Origin: Haloechinothrix aidingensis | Lineage (GTDB): Bacteria > Actinomycetota > Actinomycetes > Mycobacteriales > Pseudonocardiaceae | Reading direction: 5' to 3' | DNA length: 64,000 nucleotides | Assembly (NCBI RefSeq): GCF_013450155.1 | Contig: NZ_JACCKD010000007.1 | Span: 1 to 64,000 of the forward strand | In this document: in pieces, positions 16,253 through 24,782 of the stretch | Layout of the letters: every line of letters starts with the position of its first letter | Position numbering within the stretch: the first letter of the stretch is position 1 | Notes under the pieces: generated by a model | Databases searched by the model: none | Told to the model about the DNA's origin: nothing | The model's input: the letters and a program-made list of their open reading frames with translations, nothing else | Position numbers and translations under genes: made by a program

Positions 16253-18541
16253 TTACGACGAACGCGCTTCCTCCTCGGCCGGGTTGTCCGAGATGGACCC
16301 CTCCCGGCGCTTCGCGACGACGACCGCGACCACGATGATCGCCACCGCAGCCAGCGCGATGACGTACCGCACCGGAGCCGATGCGTCCGGCCCGACGCTG
16401 AACTGCACCACAGCGGGCGCGATCAGCAACGCGACCAGGTTCATCACCTTCAACAGCGGGTTGATCGCCGGACCGGCCGTGTCCTTGAACGGGTCGCCGA
16501 CAGTGTCACCGATCACCGTCGCGGCATGGGCCTCGGAGCCCTTGCCGCCGTGGTTGCCGTCCTCGACCAGCTTCTTGGCGTTGTCCCACGCACCACCGGA
16601 GTTGGCGAGGAACACCGCCATGAGCACACCGGCCGTGATGGCTCCGCCGAGATAGCCTGCCAGCGCGCCCGTGCCGAGGCCGAAGCCGACAGCGACCGGC
16701 GCGAAGATGGCGAGCAACCCCGGTGTCGCCAGCTCACGCAGCGAGTCCCGGGTGACCAGGTCGACCACCCGCCCGTACTCGGGCTTGGTCGTGCCCTCCA
16801 TGATTCCCGGGATGTTCTTGAACTGGCGCCGCACCTCGTAGACGACCGCGCCCGCTGCCCGGGATACCGCGTTGATGGCCAGCCCGGTGAACATGAACAC
16901 CACGCAGGCACCGATGATCACGCCGACGAGCGTGTTGGGGCTGACGATCTGGGTGCTGAACGCGTTGGGCAGCTCGCCCTCGGTCAGGCCCATCGACTCG
17001 ACCCGGTCGTTGATCGAGGTCATGTAGGAACCAAACAGCGCGGTCGCCGCGAGCACGGCTGTCGAGATCGCGATGCCCTTGGTCACCGCCTTGGTGGTGT
17101 TACCGACCGAGTCCAGCTCCACGAGGACATCCGCGCCCTCGCCCTCGATCTCACCGGTCATCTCGGCGATACCCTGCGCGTTGTCCGCGACGGGCCCGAA
17201 GGTGTCCATCGCGACGGTGACGCCGACGGTGGTCAGCAGGCCGGTGCCGACCAGGGCGACAAGGAACAGCGCGATCAGCACCGAACCGGTCAGCAGGAAC
17301 GCGCCGTAGACGGCCGCGGCGACGACCAGCGCGGTATAGACCGCGGACTCGAACCCGACGGACACCCCGGACAGGATGACCGTGGCCGGCCCGGTACGGC
17401 CGGTCTCGGCGACGTGCTGCACCGGCTTACGCTCCGGAGCGGTGTAGTAGCCCGTCAACCACATGATGACGCCCGCGAGGACGATACCGATGATCACCGC
17501 GGCGCTGGCCGCGACGGCCGGGGACACCCCTGCTTCGGTGTCCTCGAACTGACCGGGCAGGAAGATGAACGCGGCCGCGACCGAGAGCACCGCCGAGATC
17601 AGCCCGGACAGGTAGAAGGACCGGTTGATCGTGGTCAGGCCCGACTCACCCGCACGGGAGCGGGTGATGTAGATACCGATCACGGCCGTGATCACGCCGA
17701 TGGCGGGAATGATCAGCGGGAACGTCAGGCCGCTCGCCGAGGTCCCGAAGGCGAAGCTACCCAGGATCAACGCGGCGACCAGCGTGACCGCGTACGACTC
17801 GAACAGGTCGGCGGCCATACCGGCGCAGTCGCCGACGTTGTCGCCGACGTTGTCGGCGATCGTCGCGGCATTACGGGGGTCGTCCTCCGGGATGCCCTGC
17901 TCGATCTTGCCGACCAGGTCGGCACCGACATCCGCGGCCTTGGTGAAGATGCCACCGCCGACACGCATGAACATCGCGAGCAGTGCGGCGCCCAGGCCGA
18001 AGCCTTCCAGCACCTTCGGCGCCTCGCCGGCGTAGACGAGCACGACGACCGCGGCACCGAACAAGCCGAGGCCGATCGTGAACAGGCCGACCACCCCGCC
18101 GGTGCGGAACGCGATGCGCAGGGCGCGCTCCCTGCCGCCTCCCTCGCGTGCCGCGGCCGCGACCCGCAGGTTCGCCCGCGTGGCGAGCCACATACCGAGG
18201 TAACCGATGACGAAGGAGAACGCCGCGCCCACGACGAAGAAGATCGAGCGCCCGATGCGTTCCGCCCAGTCATCGGCCGGTAGGAAGAACAGCAACACGA
18301 ACACCACGGCGCCGAAGATGGCGAGGGTGTTGCGCTGCCTCGTGAGGTAAGCGGCTGCCCCTTCCTGCACGGCCTTGGCGATCTCCTGCATTCTCTCGGT
18401 GCCCTGGCCGGTGGCCAGCACCTCCCTGAGCAGGCCATAACCGACGGCCAATGCAGCAAGGGCGATCACGGCGACCACGGCAACGATGCCGTAGTCACCT
18501 CCGGACAGCTCGGGGCCGTCCGCGAGGAATAGCCGGGACAT
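16253..18541 (-). CDS. hppA: Membrane H+-translocating pyrophosphatase, K+-independent
   Basis: Integral membrane pump that uses pyrophosphate hydrolysis to export protons. The 762-aa start at ATG 18541 follows AGGAGG with ideal spacing. About 16 hydrophobic helices are visible. The substrate site is intact: a GGGIFTKAADVGADLVGK segment, then DDPRNAATIADNVGDNVGDC. The GNTTKAVTKG motif carries Lys where K+-dependent enzymes have Ala, which marks the K+-independent class. A near C-terminal DTVGDPFKDTAGPAINPLLK motif completes the catalytic funnel. The gene is divergent from the helicase and has its own terminator. In this region mycobacteria have no such gene, so this is a lineage-specific insertion. 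Confidence 0.97.
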   Translation of the reverse strand: MSRLFLADGPELSGGDYGIVAVVAVIALAALAVGYGLLREVLATGQGTERMQEIAKAVQEGAAAYLTRQRNTLAIFGAVVFVLLFFLPADDWAERIGRSIFFVVGAAFSFVIGYLGMWLATRANLRVAAAAREGGGRERALRIAFRTGGVVGLFTIGLGLFGAAVVVLVYAGEAPKVLEGFGLGAALLAMFMRVGGGIFTKAADVGADLVGKIEQGIPEDDPRNAATIADNVGDNVGDCAGMAADLFESYAVTLVAALILGSFAFGTSASGLTFPLIIPAIGVITAVIGIYITRSRAGESGLTTINRSFYLSGLISAVLSVAAAFIFLPGQFEDTEAGVSPAVAASAAVIIGIVLAGVIMWLTGYYTAPERKPVQHVAETGRTGPATVILSGVSVGFESAVYTALVVAAAVYGAFLLTGSVLIALFLVALVGTGLLTTVGVTVAMDTFGPVADNAQGIAEMTGEIEGEGADVLVELDSVGNTTKAVTKGIAISTAVLAATALFGSYMTSINDRVESMGLTEGELPNAFSTQIVSPNTLVGVIIGACVVFMFTGLAINAVSRAAGAVVYEVRRQFKNIPGIMEGTTKPEYGRVVDLVTRDSLRELATPGLLAIFAPVAVGFGLGTGALAGYLGGAITAGVLMAVFLANSGGAWDNAKKLVEDGNHGGKGSEAHAATVIGDTVGDPFKDTAGPAINPLLKVMNLVALLIAPAVVQFSVGPDASAPVRYVIALAAVAIIVVAVVVAKRREGSISDNPAEEEARSS

Positions 18542-18711
18542 TCGTCCTCCTGTTTGTCGTCCACTTCTCGTGTGTCGCCAGCGCCGACAGAGAAACCAGA
18601 CATGAGTCGCCACTGACGTGGGATTTGCATCACACGGGTGATGTCGGCGGAGTCTATTTGTTCGGCAGTGTCCTGTGTGCATGGGGCTGCTCACATCACG
18701 CACCGTCATCC

Positions 18712-18784
18712 GCGTAGGGGCGGGCCGAAGGGCTCCTTCCGTGCGTATTCGGTACCCGAGGAGTCCTTCGGCCCGCCCCTACGC
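18712..18784. repeat. Perfect 20-bp inverted repeat before the helicase gene
   Basis: GCGTAGGGGCGGGCCGAAGG at 18712-18731 is exactly complementary to 18765-18784. After one mismatch a further CTCC/GGAG pairing (18733-18736 with 18760-18763) extends the stem, giving a 73-base hairpin. It ends 20 bases before the helicase ATG and overlaps the likely -35 region. It has no T-run. A palindromic mobile repeat, a cruciform-forming operator, or a terminator against read-through are possible. Confidence 0.8.
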
Positions 18785-18804
18785 AACCGCTAGTCTGCGA
18801 GGCG

Positions 18805-21153
18805 ATGTCACGCCAGGCCGATCGGTTGCTGGAGCGGATCCTCGCGGGTTCGGCCGCCGAGGACAGCCCGGTCACGCACCACAGCCGGATCCCCGCTCGG
18901 CACGGTCGCACCGAGCCGTGGCCGGACTGGGCTCCGGCCGAGGTCATCGAGGCCATCCAGCGCGGCGGCATCCCGCACCCCTGGGCACACCAGCGGCAGG
19001 CAGCAGATCTTGCCTGGTCCGGGCGGCACGTGGTGCTCGCGACGGGAACGGCCTCCGGTAAGTCGCTCGGTTATCAGCTGCCCGCGCTGTCCGCGCTGTG
19101 CGGCGACGACAGCGGTACCGACCGCGCGGGAACCGTTCTCTACCTCGCGCCGACCAAGGCGCTCGCCGCCGACCAGCTACGGGCGATCACCGGCCTGGGT
19201 CTGGGCCCCGTCCGCGCGGCGACCTACGACGGGGACACCCCGCGGACCGAGCGGGACTGGGTGCGCGCGCACGCGAACTGGGTGTTCACCAACCCCGACA
19301 TGCTGCACTTCGGGCTCCTCGCCGGGCACTCGCGCTGGCAACGGCTGCTGCGCGGGCTCCGCTACATCGTCGTCGACGAGTGCCACACCTACCGTGGAGT
19401 CTTCGGCTCGCACGTGGCGCTGCTGCTCCGGCGGTTACGGCGCATCGCCGAGCACTACGGGGCCGAGCCGGTGTTCGTTCTCGCCTCGGCGACCATGGCC
19501 GACGCCGCCGAATTCGCCACCCGGCTGACGGGAGAAGCGTGCGAGGAGGTCACCGAGGACGCGTCCCCGCGCGGCGCGCGCACCGTCGTGCTGTGGGAAC
19601 CACCCCTGCAACCGGAGATCACCGGGGAGAACGGCGCACCGATCCGCCGCTCGGCAGGCGCCGAAGCCGCCAGGGTCCTCACCGACCTGGTCACCGAAGG
19701 TGCCCGCACGCTGGTGTTCGTGCGCTCCCGCCGCGGAGCGGAGCTGACGGCGCTCACCGCGGGGCGCGCACTGGCCGAGGTGGATCCCGACCTTGCCGAC
19801 CAGGTCGCCGCCTACCGCGGTGGCCTGCTCGGCGAGGAACGTCGCGACCTCGAAGCGAGGTTGATGGACGGGCGGCTGTGCGGTGTGGCGACCACGAACG
19901 CCCTGGAACTCGGCGTCGACATCTCCGGCCTGGACGCCGCCGTACTCGCCGGCTACCCGGGCACCCTGGCATCCTTCTGGCAGCAGGCCGGCCGCGCGGG
20001 CCGGGCGGGAGCCGAGTCACTCGTCGTCTACATCGCCAGGGACGACCCGCTCGACACCTACCTCGTGCACCACCCCGAGGCGCTGCTCGAGCGGTCGTTC
20101 GAGTCAGCCGTGCTCGACCCGGGCAACCCGCACGTCATGGCGCCCCACCTGGTGTGCGCGGCAGCTGAGCTCCCGCTCCGCGCGGGCGAGCTGGCGCGTT
20201 TCGGCGAGTCGACCCGCGTGCTGCTCGACGACCTCACCGCGGAGGGCACGCTGCGCCGCAGGAGCAGCGGTTGGTACTGGACCTCCTTGCGACACCCGCA
20301 CGAGCAGGTGGGTATCCGGGGTTCCGGCGGCGAACAGATCACCGTGGTCGAGGGCGACACGGCCCGCGTGCTGGGCACCGTCGACCCGGCAACGGCGTGC
20401 TCGACGGTTCACCCGGGGGCGGTGTACCTGCACCAGGGTGTCTCCTATGTGGTCGACGACCTGGACCTGGAGCGCTGCCTCGCGTTCGTGCACCCCGAGG
20501 ACCCGGAGTGGAACACCTCGGCGCGGACGGTGACCGACATCACGGTCGTCGAGGAGTCCACCCGTGAGGTGGCAGGCGGCATCAGCATGGCGCTCGGACG
20601 GGTCGCGGTTACCGAGCAGGTCGTCGGATACCTGCGCAAGCTGCCCAGTGGGGAAGTCCTCGACCAGGTGCCGCTCGACTTGCCGGAACAGACTCTCGAG
20701 ACGCGTGCCGTCTGGTACTCCATCAACGAGGACCTGCTGAATGGCAGGGCACCGGGGGGCGCCTGGCTGGAACCGGCGCGCGTCCCCGGTGCCCTGCATG
20801 CCGCCGAGCACGCGGCGATCGGCCTACTACCGCTGTTCGCTACCTGCGACCGCTGGGACATCGGTGGCGTATCCACTGCGCTGCACGCGGACACCGGGGA
20901 GGCAACGGTGTTCGTGCACGATGGGCATCCCGGGGGAGCGGGATTCGCCGATCGTGGATACGCCACGCTCATCCCGTGGCTGGCCGCGACGCGGGAGGCG
21001 ATCGCATACTGCGAGTGCCCGGCAGGCTGCCCGTCCTGCGTTCAGTCGCCGAAGTGCGGGAACGGCAACGAACCGCTGGACAAGGCAGGGGCGGTGGCCG
21101 TACTCGACATCGTGCTCGGGGCCGTCCGTCGAGACGAGAAGGCCAGAGCGTGA
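18805..21153 (+). CDS. DECH-box helicase with DUF1998 (MrfA/YprA family)
   Basis: Superfamily 2 DNA helicase of the MrfA family, which in Bacillus repairs mitomycin damage together with a nuclease partner. The 782-aa protein has Walker A GTASGKS at residues 81-87, a DECH box at 191-194, a SATM motif and the C-terminal helicase half (ATNALELGVDISGLDAAVL, then QQAGRAGRAG). The C-terminal DUF1998 region ends in the conserved cysteine cluster CECPAGCPSCVQSPKCGNGN, a likely metal site. The gene corresponds to Rv3649. TAGTCT at 18791-18796 lies eight bases before the ATG, so the start is probably leaderless. It is the gene that defines the helicase/secretion neighbourhood next to the Tad operon. 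Confidence 0.93.
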   Translation: MSRQADRLLERILAGSAAEDSPVTHHSRIPARHGRTEPWPDWAPAEVIEAIQRGGIPHPWAHQRQAADLAWSGRHVVLATGTASGKSLGYQLPALSALCGDDSGTDRAGTVLYLAPTKALAADQLRAITGLGLGPVRAATYDGDTPRTERDWVRAHANWVFTNPDMLHFGLLAGHSRWQRLLRGLRYIVVDECHTYRGVFGSHVALLLRRLRRIAEHYGAEPVFVLASATMADAAEFATRLTGEACEEVTEDASPRGARTVVLWEPPLQPEITGENGAPIRRSAGAEAARVLTDLVTEGARTLVFVRSRRGAELTALTAGRALAEVDPDLADQVAAYRGGLLGEERRDLEARLMDGRLCGVATTNALELGVDISGLDAAVLAGYPGTLASFWQQAGRAGRAGAESLVVYIARDDPLDTYLVHHPEALLERSFESAVLDPGNPHVMAPHLVCAAAELPLRAGELARFGESTRVLLDDLTAEGTLRRRSSGWYWTSLRHPHEQVGIRGSGGEQITVVEGDTARVLGTVDPATACSTVHPGAVYLHQGVSYVVDDLDLERCLAFVHPEDPEWNTSARTVTDITVVEESTREVAGGISMALGRVAVTEQVVGYLRKLPSGEVLDQVPLDLPEQTLETRAVWYSINEDLLNGRAPGGAWLEPARVPGALHAAEHAAIGLLPLFATCDRWDIGGVSTALHADTGEATVFVHDGHPGGAGFADRGYATLIPWLAATREAIAYCECPAGCPSCVQSPKCGNGNEPLDKAGAVAVLDIVLGAVRRDEKARA

Positions 21154-21224
21154 GGGATGAGGGAGCGATCCCGCACGCTCGCTCGACGGCGCACGACGTT
21201 GATGTACAGCCACGTCTACCCCTC

Positions 21225-21827
21225 TCAGGCGGCGGAGGTTTCCACGGTGTGCGTGGATTCCTCCGCCGTGCCTGTCAGCTCGCGCAGAGCCCGGACCAGG
21301 ACGCCGTGCATCGCGCTCGGGCGCGGAAGCTGCCAGCCCCAGACCTCGGGCTTGACGCGCCAGTGCACAACCCCGTGATCCAGCGGCGTCGGGGGCAGGG
21401 CGACACAGCTACCTTCCCCGTGCCTGCGAACACCCTCGCGAGCGCGGAGCTCGGCCGGTATCTCGTCACCGGCGGCGGTCAGGAACAACCACCTGCCGTT
21501 GGGCATCGACACGATCGGCGCCGGACGCTCGCACGCACGCAGCAGAGTCGCCGTAGCGCGACCGAGCTCGGCGTCGACCTCGACCGCGTCCAGCATCGTG
21601 CCGGTCGCGACCAGCACGCTGTACGGGTAGGTGGTCCACCATTCCGCTACCTGCTGCGGATGCATCGCCGGCCGGTCCGCCCAGCCGGACTGCACCGGCT
21701 CCGGCGCATCCCCGGCCTTGTCGGGGTAGCTACCCGGAAGCACCGGCCAGCCCCGCGAGGCCAGACCGATGGCGACGGCACGCAGCTCGATACGGAAAGC
21801 GTCCCGCCACCCTACGGTGTCCAACAT
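21225..21827 (-). CDS. Stand-alone bifunctional primase/polymerase (prim-pol) domain protein
   Basis: A 200-aa protein made only of the prim-pol N-terminal domain (PF09250 type) that is found in plasmid and phage primases. ATG 21827 follows GGGAG at six bases; ATG 21851 lacks a site. Recognisable elements are GWPVLPGSYPDK, the active-site acidic strand (LDAVEVDAEL), MPNGRWLFLT and the C-terminal WRVKPEVWGWQLPRP. There is no helicase half. The sequence DAVEVD is a variant of the usual DxD, so catalysis is uncertain. Actinobacterial chromosomes often carry such lone domains; none is characterised to my knowledge. It reads toward the helicase gene (convergent). Confidence 0.75.
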   Translation of the reverse strand: MLDTVGWRDAFRIELRAVAIGLASRGWPVLPGSYPDKAGDAPEPVQSGWADRPAMHPQQVAEWWTTYPYSVLVATGTMLDAVEVDAELGRATATLLRACERPAPIVSMPNGRWLFLTAAGDEIPAELRAREGVRRHGEGSCVALPPTPLDHGVVHWRVKPEVWGWQLPRPSAMHGVLVRALRELTGTAEESTHTVETSAA

Positions 21828-22153
21828 CGAATCTCCCGCCTCCAGAGTCATATCGCGGCTGGGGCACTCACGGCCTTGGGTACGGCTGCGGCCGTGCCGC
21901 TGGCGGCACCGCCGACGTTGCCGACACCGGCCCTGCTCCGGCGGTCGTACTCGACCTCGCCCGCCGGGCCGTGAACGACCCGCCCATATGTTTTGTGGTT
22001 GCTCGACCGAATGGCTTCGGCCTGCTGTGACCTACTCAACAACACACTCCGCGTCGTCGGAAATACGCGGTCGGTAACCGGTGGCCGTTGCACGACGAAC
22101 GACCGGCACCCAACGGTCGCGCCAAACTCTCGCCGACCGCTCGCAGTCCGTGA
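21828..22153. other. Unassigned 326-base gap
   Basis: The gap lies between the prim-pol start and the last Tad gene. An AT-rich stretch (about 21985-22050) is the likely promoter area of the prim-pol gene. Short leftward frames exist, but none has a ribosome site or a believable product. No terminator hairpin is obvious behind the Tad operon. Confidence 0.5.
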
Positions 22154-22507
22154 TCAGCGGTCAACGGGGCCCGCGCGCGCCCCGACGGTCACCGTGCCCA
22201 GCTCGGCCGGGACGAGCGGCGGCTGCGCACGCACCCGTACCAGCGCATCCCGGCCGTCCAGCTCGCATGCCCGCAGCCGGGTGTCCATCCGCCGGGCCAC
22301 CCGGCCCGCCTGCGCGCACGCGCCGTCCGTGCCGTCCGAGACGTGCGCCGCGGCGGCCAGCGCGGCAAGGTCGGCGGCAGCCGCGACGCGGTGCCGGGTC
22401 ACCGTGGCAGCGCCCAGCCAGATCAGCAGGCCGTAGAAGGTCAGGACCGCGAACACCGCCCCCGCGGCACACACCGTGGCGAAACCCTCATCGTCACGGC
22501 CGGTCAC
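22154..22507 (-). CDS. TadE-like pseudopilin, last gene of the Tad operon
   Basis: Small membrane-anchored pilus-assembly protein of the helicase/secretion neighbourhood type (TadE/TadG-like). It has 117 aa and starts at GTG 22507 with a four-base overlap to the previous stop. The N-terminus DDEGFATVCAAGAVFAVLTF is a short leader followed by a hydrophobic helix; Glu is in the place seen in type IV pilin-like processing sites (G-F variant). The rest is a short extracellular domain with two or three Cys (GACAQAG, LRACELDG). It corresponds to Rv3654c in M. tuberculosis. Confidence 0.85.
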   Translation of the reverse strand: MTGRDDEGFATVCAAGAVFAVLTFYGLLIWLGAATVTRHRVAAAADLAALAAAAHVSDGTDGACAQAGRVARRMDTRLRACELDGRDALVRVRAQPPLVPAELGTVTVGARAGPVDR

Positions 22508-22884
22508 GGCACACCGCCCTGCAGCTCGCCCGGTTGCGCAGCCACGGGCTCGGGGACGGCGAACGCATCCCCGCGAACGATCACCCCGGGCAGCAGTCCG
22601 CCCGCCGGAACGACAGTCACCGTGACGGCGATACCGTTCGTCGACTCGTCCACCTCCCACCGGGCATCAGCGGGCGCGATTCGGCTGACGGCCTCGTCCG
22701 CGCGCTCCGCCTGGCCACGAGCGATCAGTCGAGCGGCCTCCCGCGCGGCATCGGTACAGCGGAGCTGATCGGTGACCGCGGCGACACCCGCGATCGTCGC
22801 TACCAGCACCGCGACGAGGGAAGCCAGCGCGAGCGCCGCCTCCACGGTCACCGATCCCCGTTCCGAGCTTCCCTTCGCCAGCAT
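22504..22884 (-). CDS. TadE family pseudopilin
   Basis: Minor pilin of the Tad/Flp system, 126 aa. The N-terminus (ERGSVTVEAALALASLVAVLV) is the TadE signature: a polar leader, Val-Glu, then a single membrane helix. The exposed part has one Cys and a C-terminal Pro/Ala tail. It begins one base after the stop of the upstream pilin gene and overlaps the following TadE-like gene. It corresponds to Rv3655c. The protein would be processed at the membrane and contribute to pilus initiation or anchoring. Confidence 0.88.
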   Translation of the reverse strand: MLAKGSSERGSVTVEAALALASLVAVLVATIAGVAAVTDQLRCTDAAREAARLIARGQAERADEAVSRIAPADARWEVDESTNGIAVTVTVVPAGGLLPGVIVRGDAFAVPEPVAAQPGELQGGVP

Positions 22885-23127
22885 CTAGAACCCCGTGCTG
22901 AGCGCTCGTTCGATCAGCGCCGTCAGCGCGGACACCACCGAATCCCCGGTCACGACGCTGTAGAGCACCGCGGCGAACGCGGCCGCGGCGAGCGTGCCGA
23001 TGGCGTATTCCACGGTGCCCATCCCGTCCTCCGCTGCTCGCAGCGCCGCGAGCCGGGGCCGCATCCCCTTCGGCACGCCAGGGGGGAGGTTGCCGGGCGG
23101 AGTGTTGCTGCGCTGTGTCGTCGACAT
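22885..23127 (-). CDS. Flp-pilin-like protein (DUF4244)
   Basis: Probable major pilin subunit, 80 aa. ATG 23127 follows GGAGG by eight bases; the in-frame GTG upstream overlaps that site. A long Pro-rich cytoplasmic leader ends at AAEDGMGTVEYAIGTLAAAAF, which holds the Flp-type cleavage signature (Gly before TVEYA). One membrane helix follows and the mature pilin would be about 40 aa. It is DUF4244/Rv3656c-like. No TadV-type prepilin peptidase gene is in the operon, so processing must rely on an enzyme coded elsewhere. Confidence 0.88.
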   Translation of the reverse strand: MSTTQRSNTPPGNLPPGVPKGMRPRLAALRAAEDGMGTVEYAIGTLAAAAFAAVLYSVVTGDSVVSALTALIERALSTGF

Positions 23128-23223
23128 GACGGTCACCTCCGAAACCTCCAGTCACCACCTCCCGCGAACGCCCCGGTGGGCGTTCACCACTGATACACCT
23201 CGAGCTCCGGCCCGGCCGCGCGA

Positions 23224-23961
23224 TCAGTACGCGGTCGTCAATTCGCCGAAGAGCCCGAGCACCACGGGCGCGACCCCCACACAGACGAACGCCGGGAGAA
23301 AACACAACCCGAGCGGCCCCGCGATGAGCACCCCGGCCCGCTGCGAACGCTCCTCCGCGCCCTCGGCCAGCCGCGCCCGCACCCTCGTGGCGAGCTCACA
23401 TGCCACGCCCGCGAGCGCCGTACCGGACACCGCGGCCCGCCGCGCCGCGCGTGCCAGCTCCGCGGTCTGCTCGCACGCCAGTGCGGGTTCCCACGCCGTG
23501 CCGGGATCGGCGCCGAGCGCGAGCAGATCGGCGGTCGCCCGCAACGCGCCTGCCGGCTGCTCGGGCAGCACACCCGTGATCGCGAGCACCGCATCCGGGA
23601 CCGACAACCCGGACCGCAGACCGGCGGCGAGCAAGTCGAAACACGCCGCCAGATCGAGCTGTTCGGCCGCTGCCGAACCCCGCGCGCGGACCAGTACCTC
23701 CCGCAGGCGCGGGCGCGCCCACCAGGCCACCGCGCCGACGGCCGCGGCGACGGCGAGCGCGTACCAGCCACCGCCCACCGCCGCGGCGAGCACAGCAGCG
23801 ACCACCGCGGCGTAAGCCGGGACGGCCTGATCCACGGTCACCCCGTCTCTCGCGCGGGTCACCCCGGTGACGAGCAGCCGGCGTGTACGCGCCTCCGCCA
23901 CGACGCCTGCCGGTGACGCGAGGACGGCGACACCGAGCACCCCGACGGCCACCGCGTTCAC
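23224..23961 (-). CDS. tadC: TadC-like type II secretion F domain protein
   Basis: Inner-membrane platform protein of the Tad pilus, 245 aa, starting at GTG 23961 with a GTGA overlap to the tadB-like gene. Membrane helices lie at the N-terminus and at about residues 75-100, followed by the cytoplasmic T2SSF helical domain (LDLAACFDLLAAGLRSGLSV, EQTAELARAARRAAVSGTAL) and a C-terminal pair of helices (GLCFLPAFVCVGVAPVVL). It works with TadB and the TadA ATPase to move pilin subunits. It corresponds to Rv3657c. Confidence 0.9.
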   Translation of the reverse strand: MNAVAVGVLGVAVLASPAGVVAEARTRRLLVTGVTRARDGVTVDQAVPAYAAVVAAVLAAAVGGGWYALAVAAAVGAVAWWARPRLREVLVRARGSAAAEQLDLAACFDLLAAGLRSGLSVPDAVLAITGVLPEQPAGALRATADLLALGADPGTAWEPALACEQTAELARAARRAAVSGTALAGVACELATRVRARLAEGAEERSQRAGVLIAGPLGLCFLPAFVCVGVAPVVLGLFGELTTAY

Positions 23962-24782
23962 AGCCGCACCTCCGCTCTGGTCAACCGGGCGCTCCACGCG
24001 AGACCGGCGCACAGCAACGCGCCACCGAGCACCAGCAGCAGCTGCCCTTGCGCCGTCGAACCGAGGACGTCCAGCGGGCGAGCGCCCATGAACTGCCCAA
24101 GGGCCAGGCCAAGCAGTGGCAATGCCGCGAGCACCAGCACGCTGGTCCGTGGTCCCGCCATCCGCGCGCGGTGCTGGGCGGTGAAACCTGCCACCGCGTC
24201 CAGGTCGCCACGCACCGCCTCGAGCACATCGGCCAGCGGGACACCGTAGCCCTGCGCGAGCCGCCACGCGTTGGCCAACTTGACCAGGGGTCGCCGCGGT
24301 ACGGGCCCGGTGGCCGGCATACCGCTCAGCGCAGCCTCGACATCTCCGCCGAGGCGCGCAAGAGCGGCCACGCTCCGCAGGACCGCGCCCGCCGAGCGGT
24401 GCGAGCCGGACGCGTCCTCGGCCGCGGCCTCCGCCGCCGACGCCGGATGGGTACCGGAACGCAGCTCCGCCACCAGGGTGGCCAGGCCCACCGACAGCCC
24501 TCGGAGCGCAGCCTGGCGCGCACGCTCCCTGCCACGCACCTGCTGCCGACGCCAGACCAGTAGGCCCAGCGCGGCAGCCACGCCCGCACCGGCTGGGCCG
24601 AGGACGAGCCCCGAGCCGATGCAGATCACGACCAGCGCGGCACCAGGCCACATGCCCCGCCCGGCGGATCCGCCACGCCGATCCCGCCGGGAGCCCCGCA
24701 ACGCACGCAACCGGGCACGTCCCCGGCAGGCAGGCATACCCAGCAGGGCGACGGCAAGCGACAGCACGGCGGCGATCAGCAT
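23958..24782 (-). CDS. tadB: TadB-like type II secretion F domain protein
   Basis: Second inner-membrane platform protein of the Tad pilus, 274 aa. ATG 24782 overlaps the tadA stop by seven bases (ATGCTGA). Two hydrophobic segments come first, then the T2SSF domain (LSVGLATLVAELRSGTHPAS, WRLAQGYGVPLADVLEAV), then two more helices near the end (VLVLAALPLLGLALGQF and LLLVLGGALLCAGLAW). It corresponds to Rv3658c. The tight overlaps on both sides show translational coupling throughout the operon. Confidence 0.9.
   Translation of the reverse strand: MLIAAVLSLAVALLGMPACRGRARLRALRGSRRDRRGGSAGRGMWPGAALVVICIGSGLVLGPAGAGVAAALGLLVWRRQQVRGRERARQAALRGLSVGLATLVAELRSGTHPASAAEAAAEDASGSHRSAGAVLRSVAALARLGGDVEAALSGMPATGPVPRRPLVKLANAWRLAQGYGVPLADVLEAVRGDLDAVAGFTAQHRARMAGPRTSVLVLAALPLLGLALGQFMGARPLDVLGSTAQGQLLLVLGGALLCAGLAWSARLTRAEVRL

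Noticed and set aside
15360-18541. cspA-type cold shock gene expected near the Rv3648c position
   Set aside because: No frame with the KGFGFI/VFVH motifs is present; hppA and a lipoprotein occupy the place.
18542-18709. N-terminal extension of hppA
   Set aside because: AGGAGG directly before ATG 18541 and the start of the family homology set the shorter start; the extension is Arg/His/Cys-rich.
21848-22093. Small leftward frame before the prim-pol gene
   Set aside because: No start codon with a ribosome site and a low-complexity Ala/Gly product; it overlaps the prim-pol start region.
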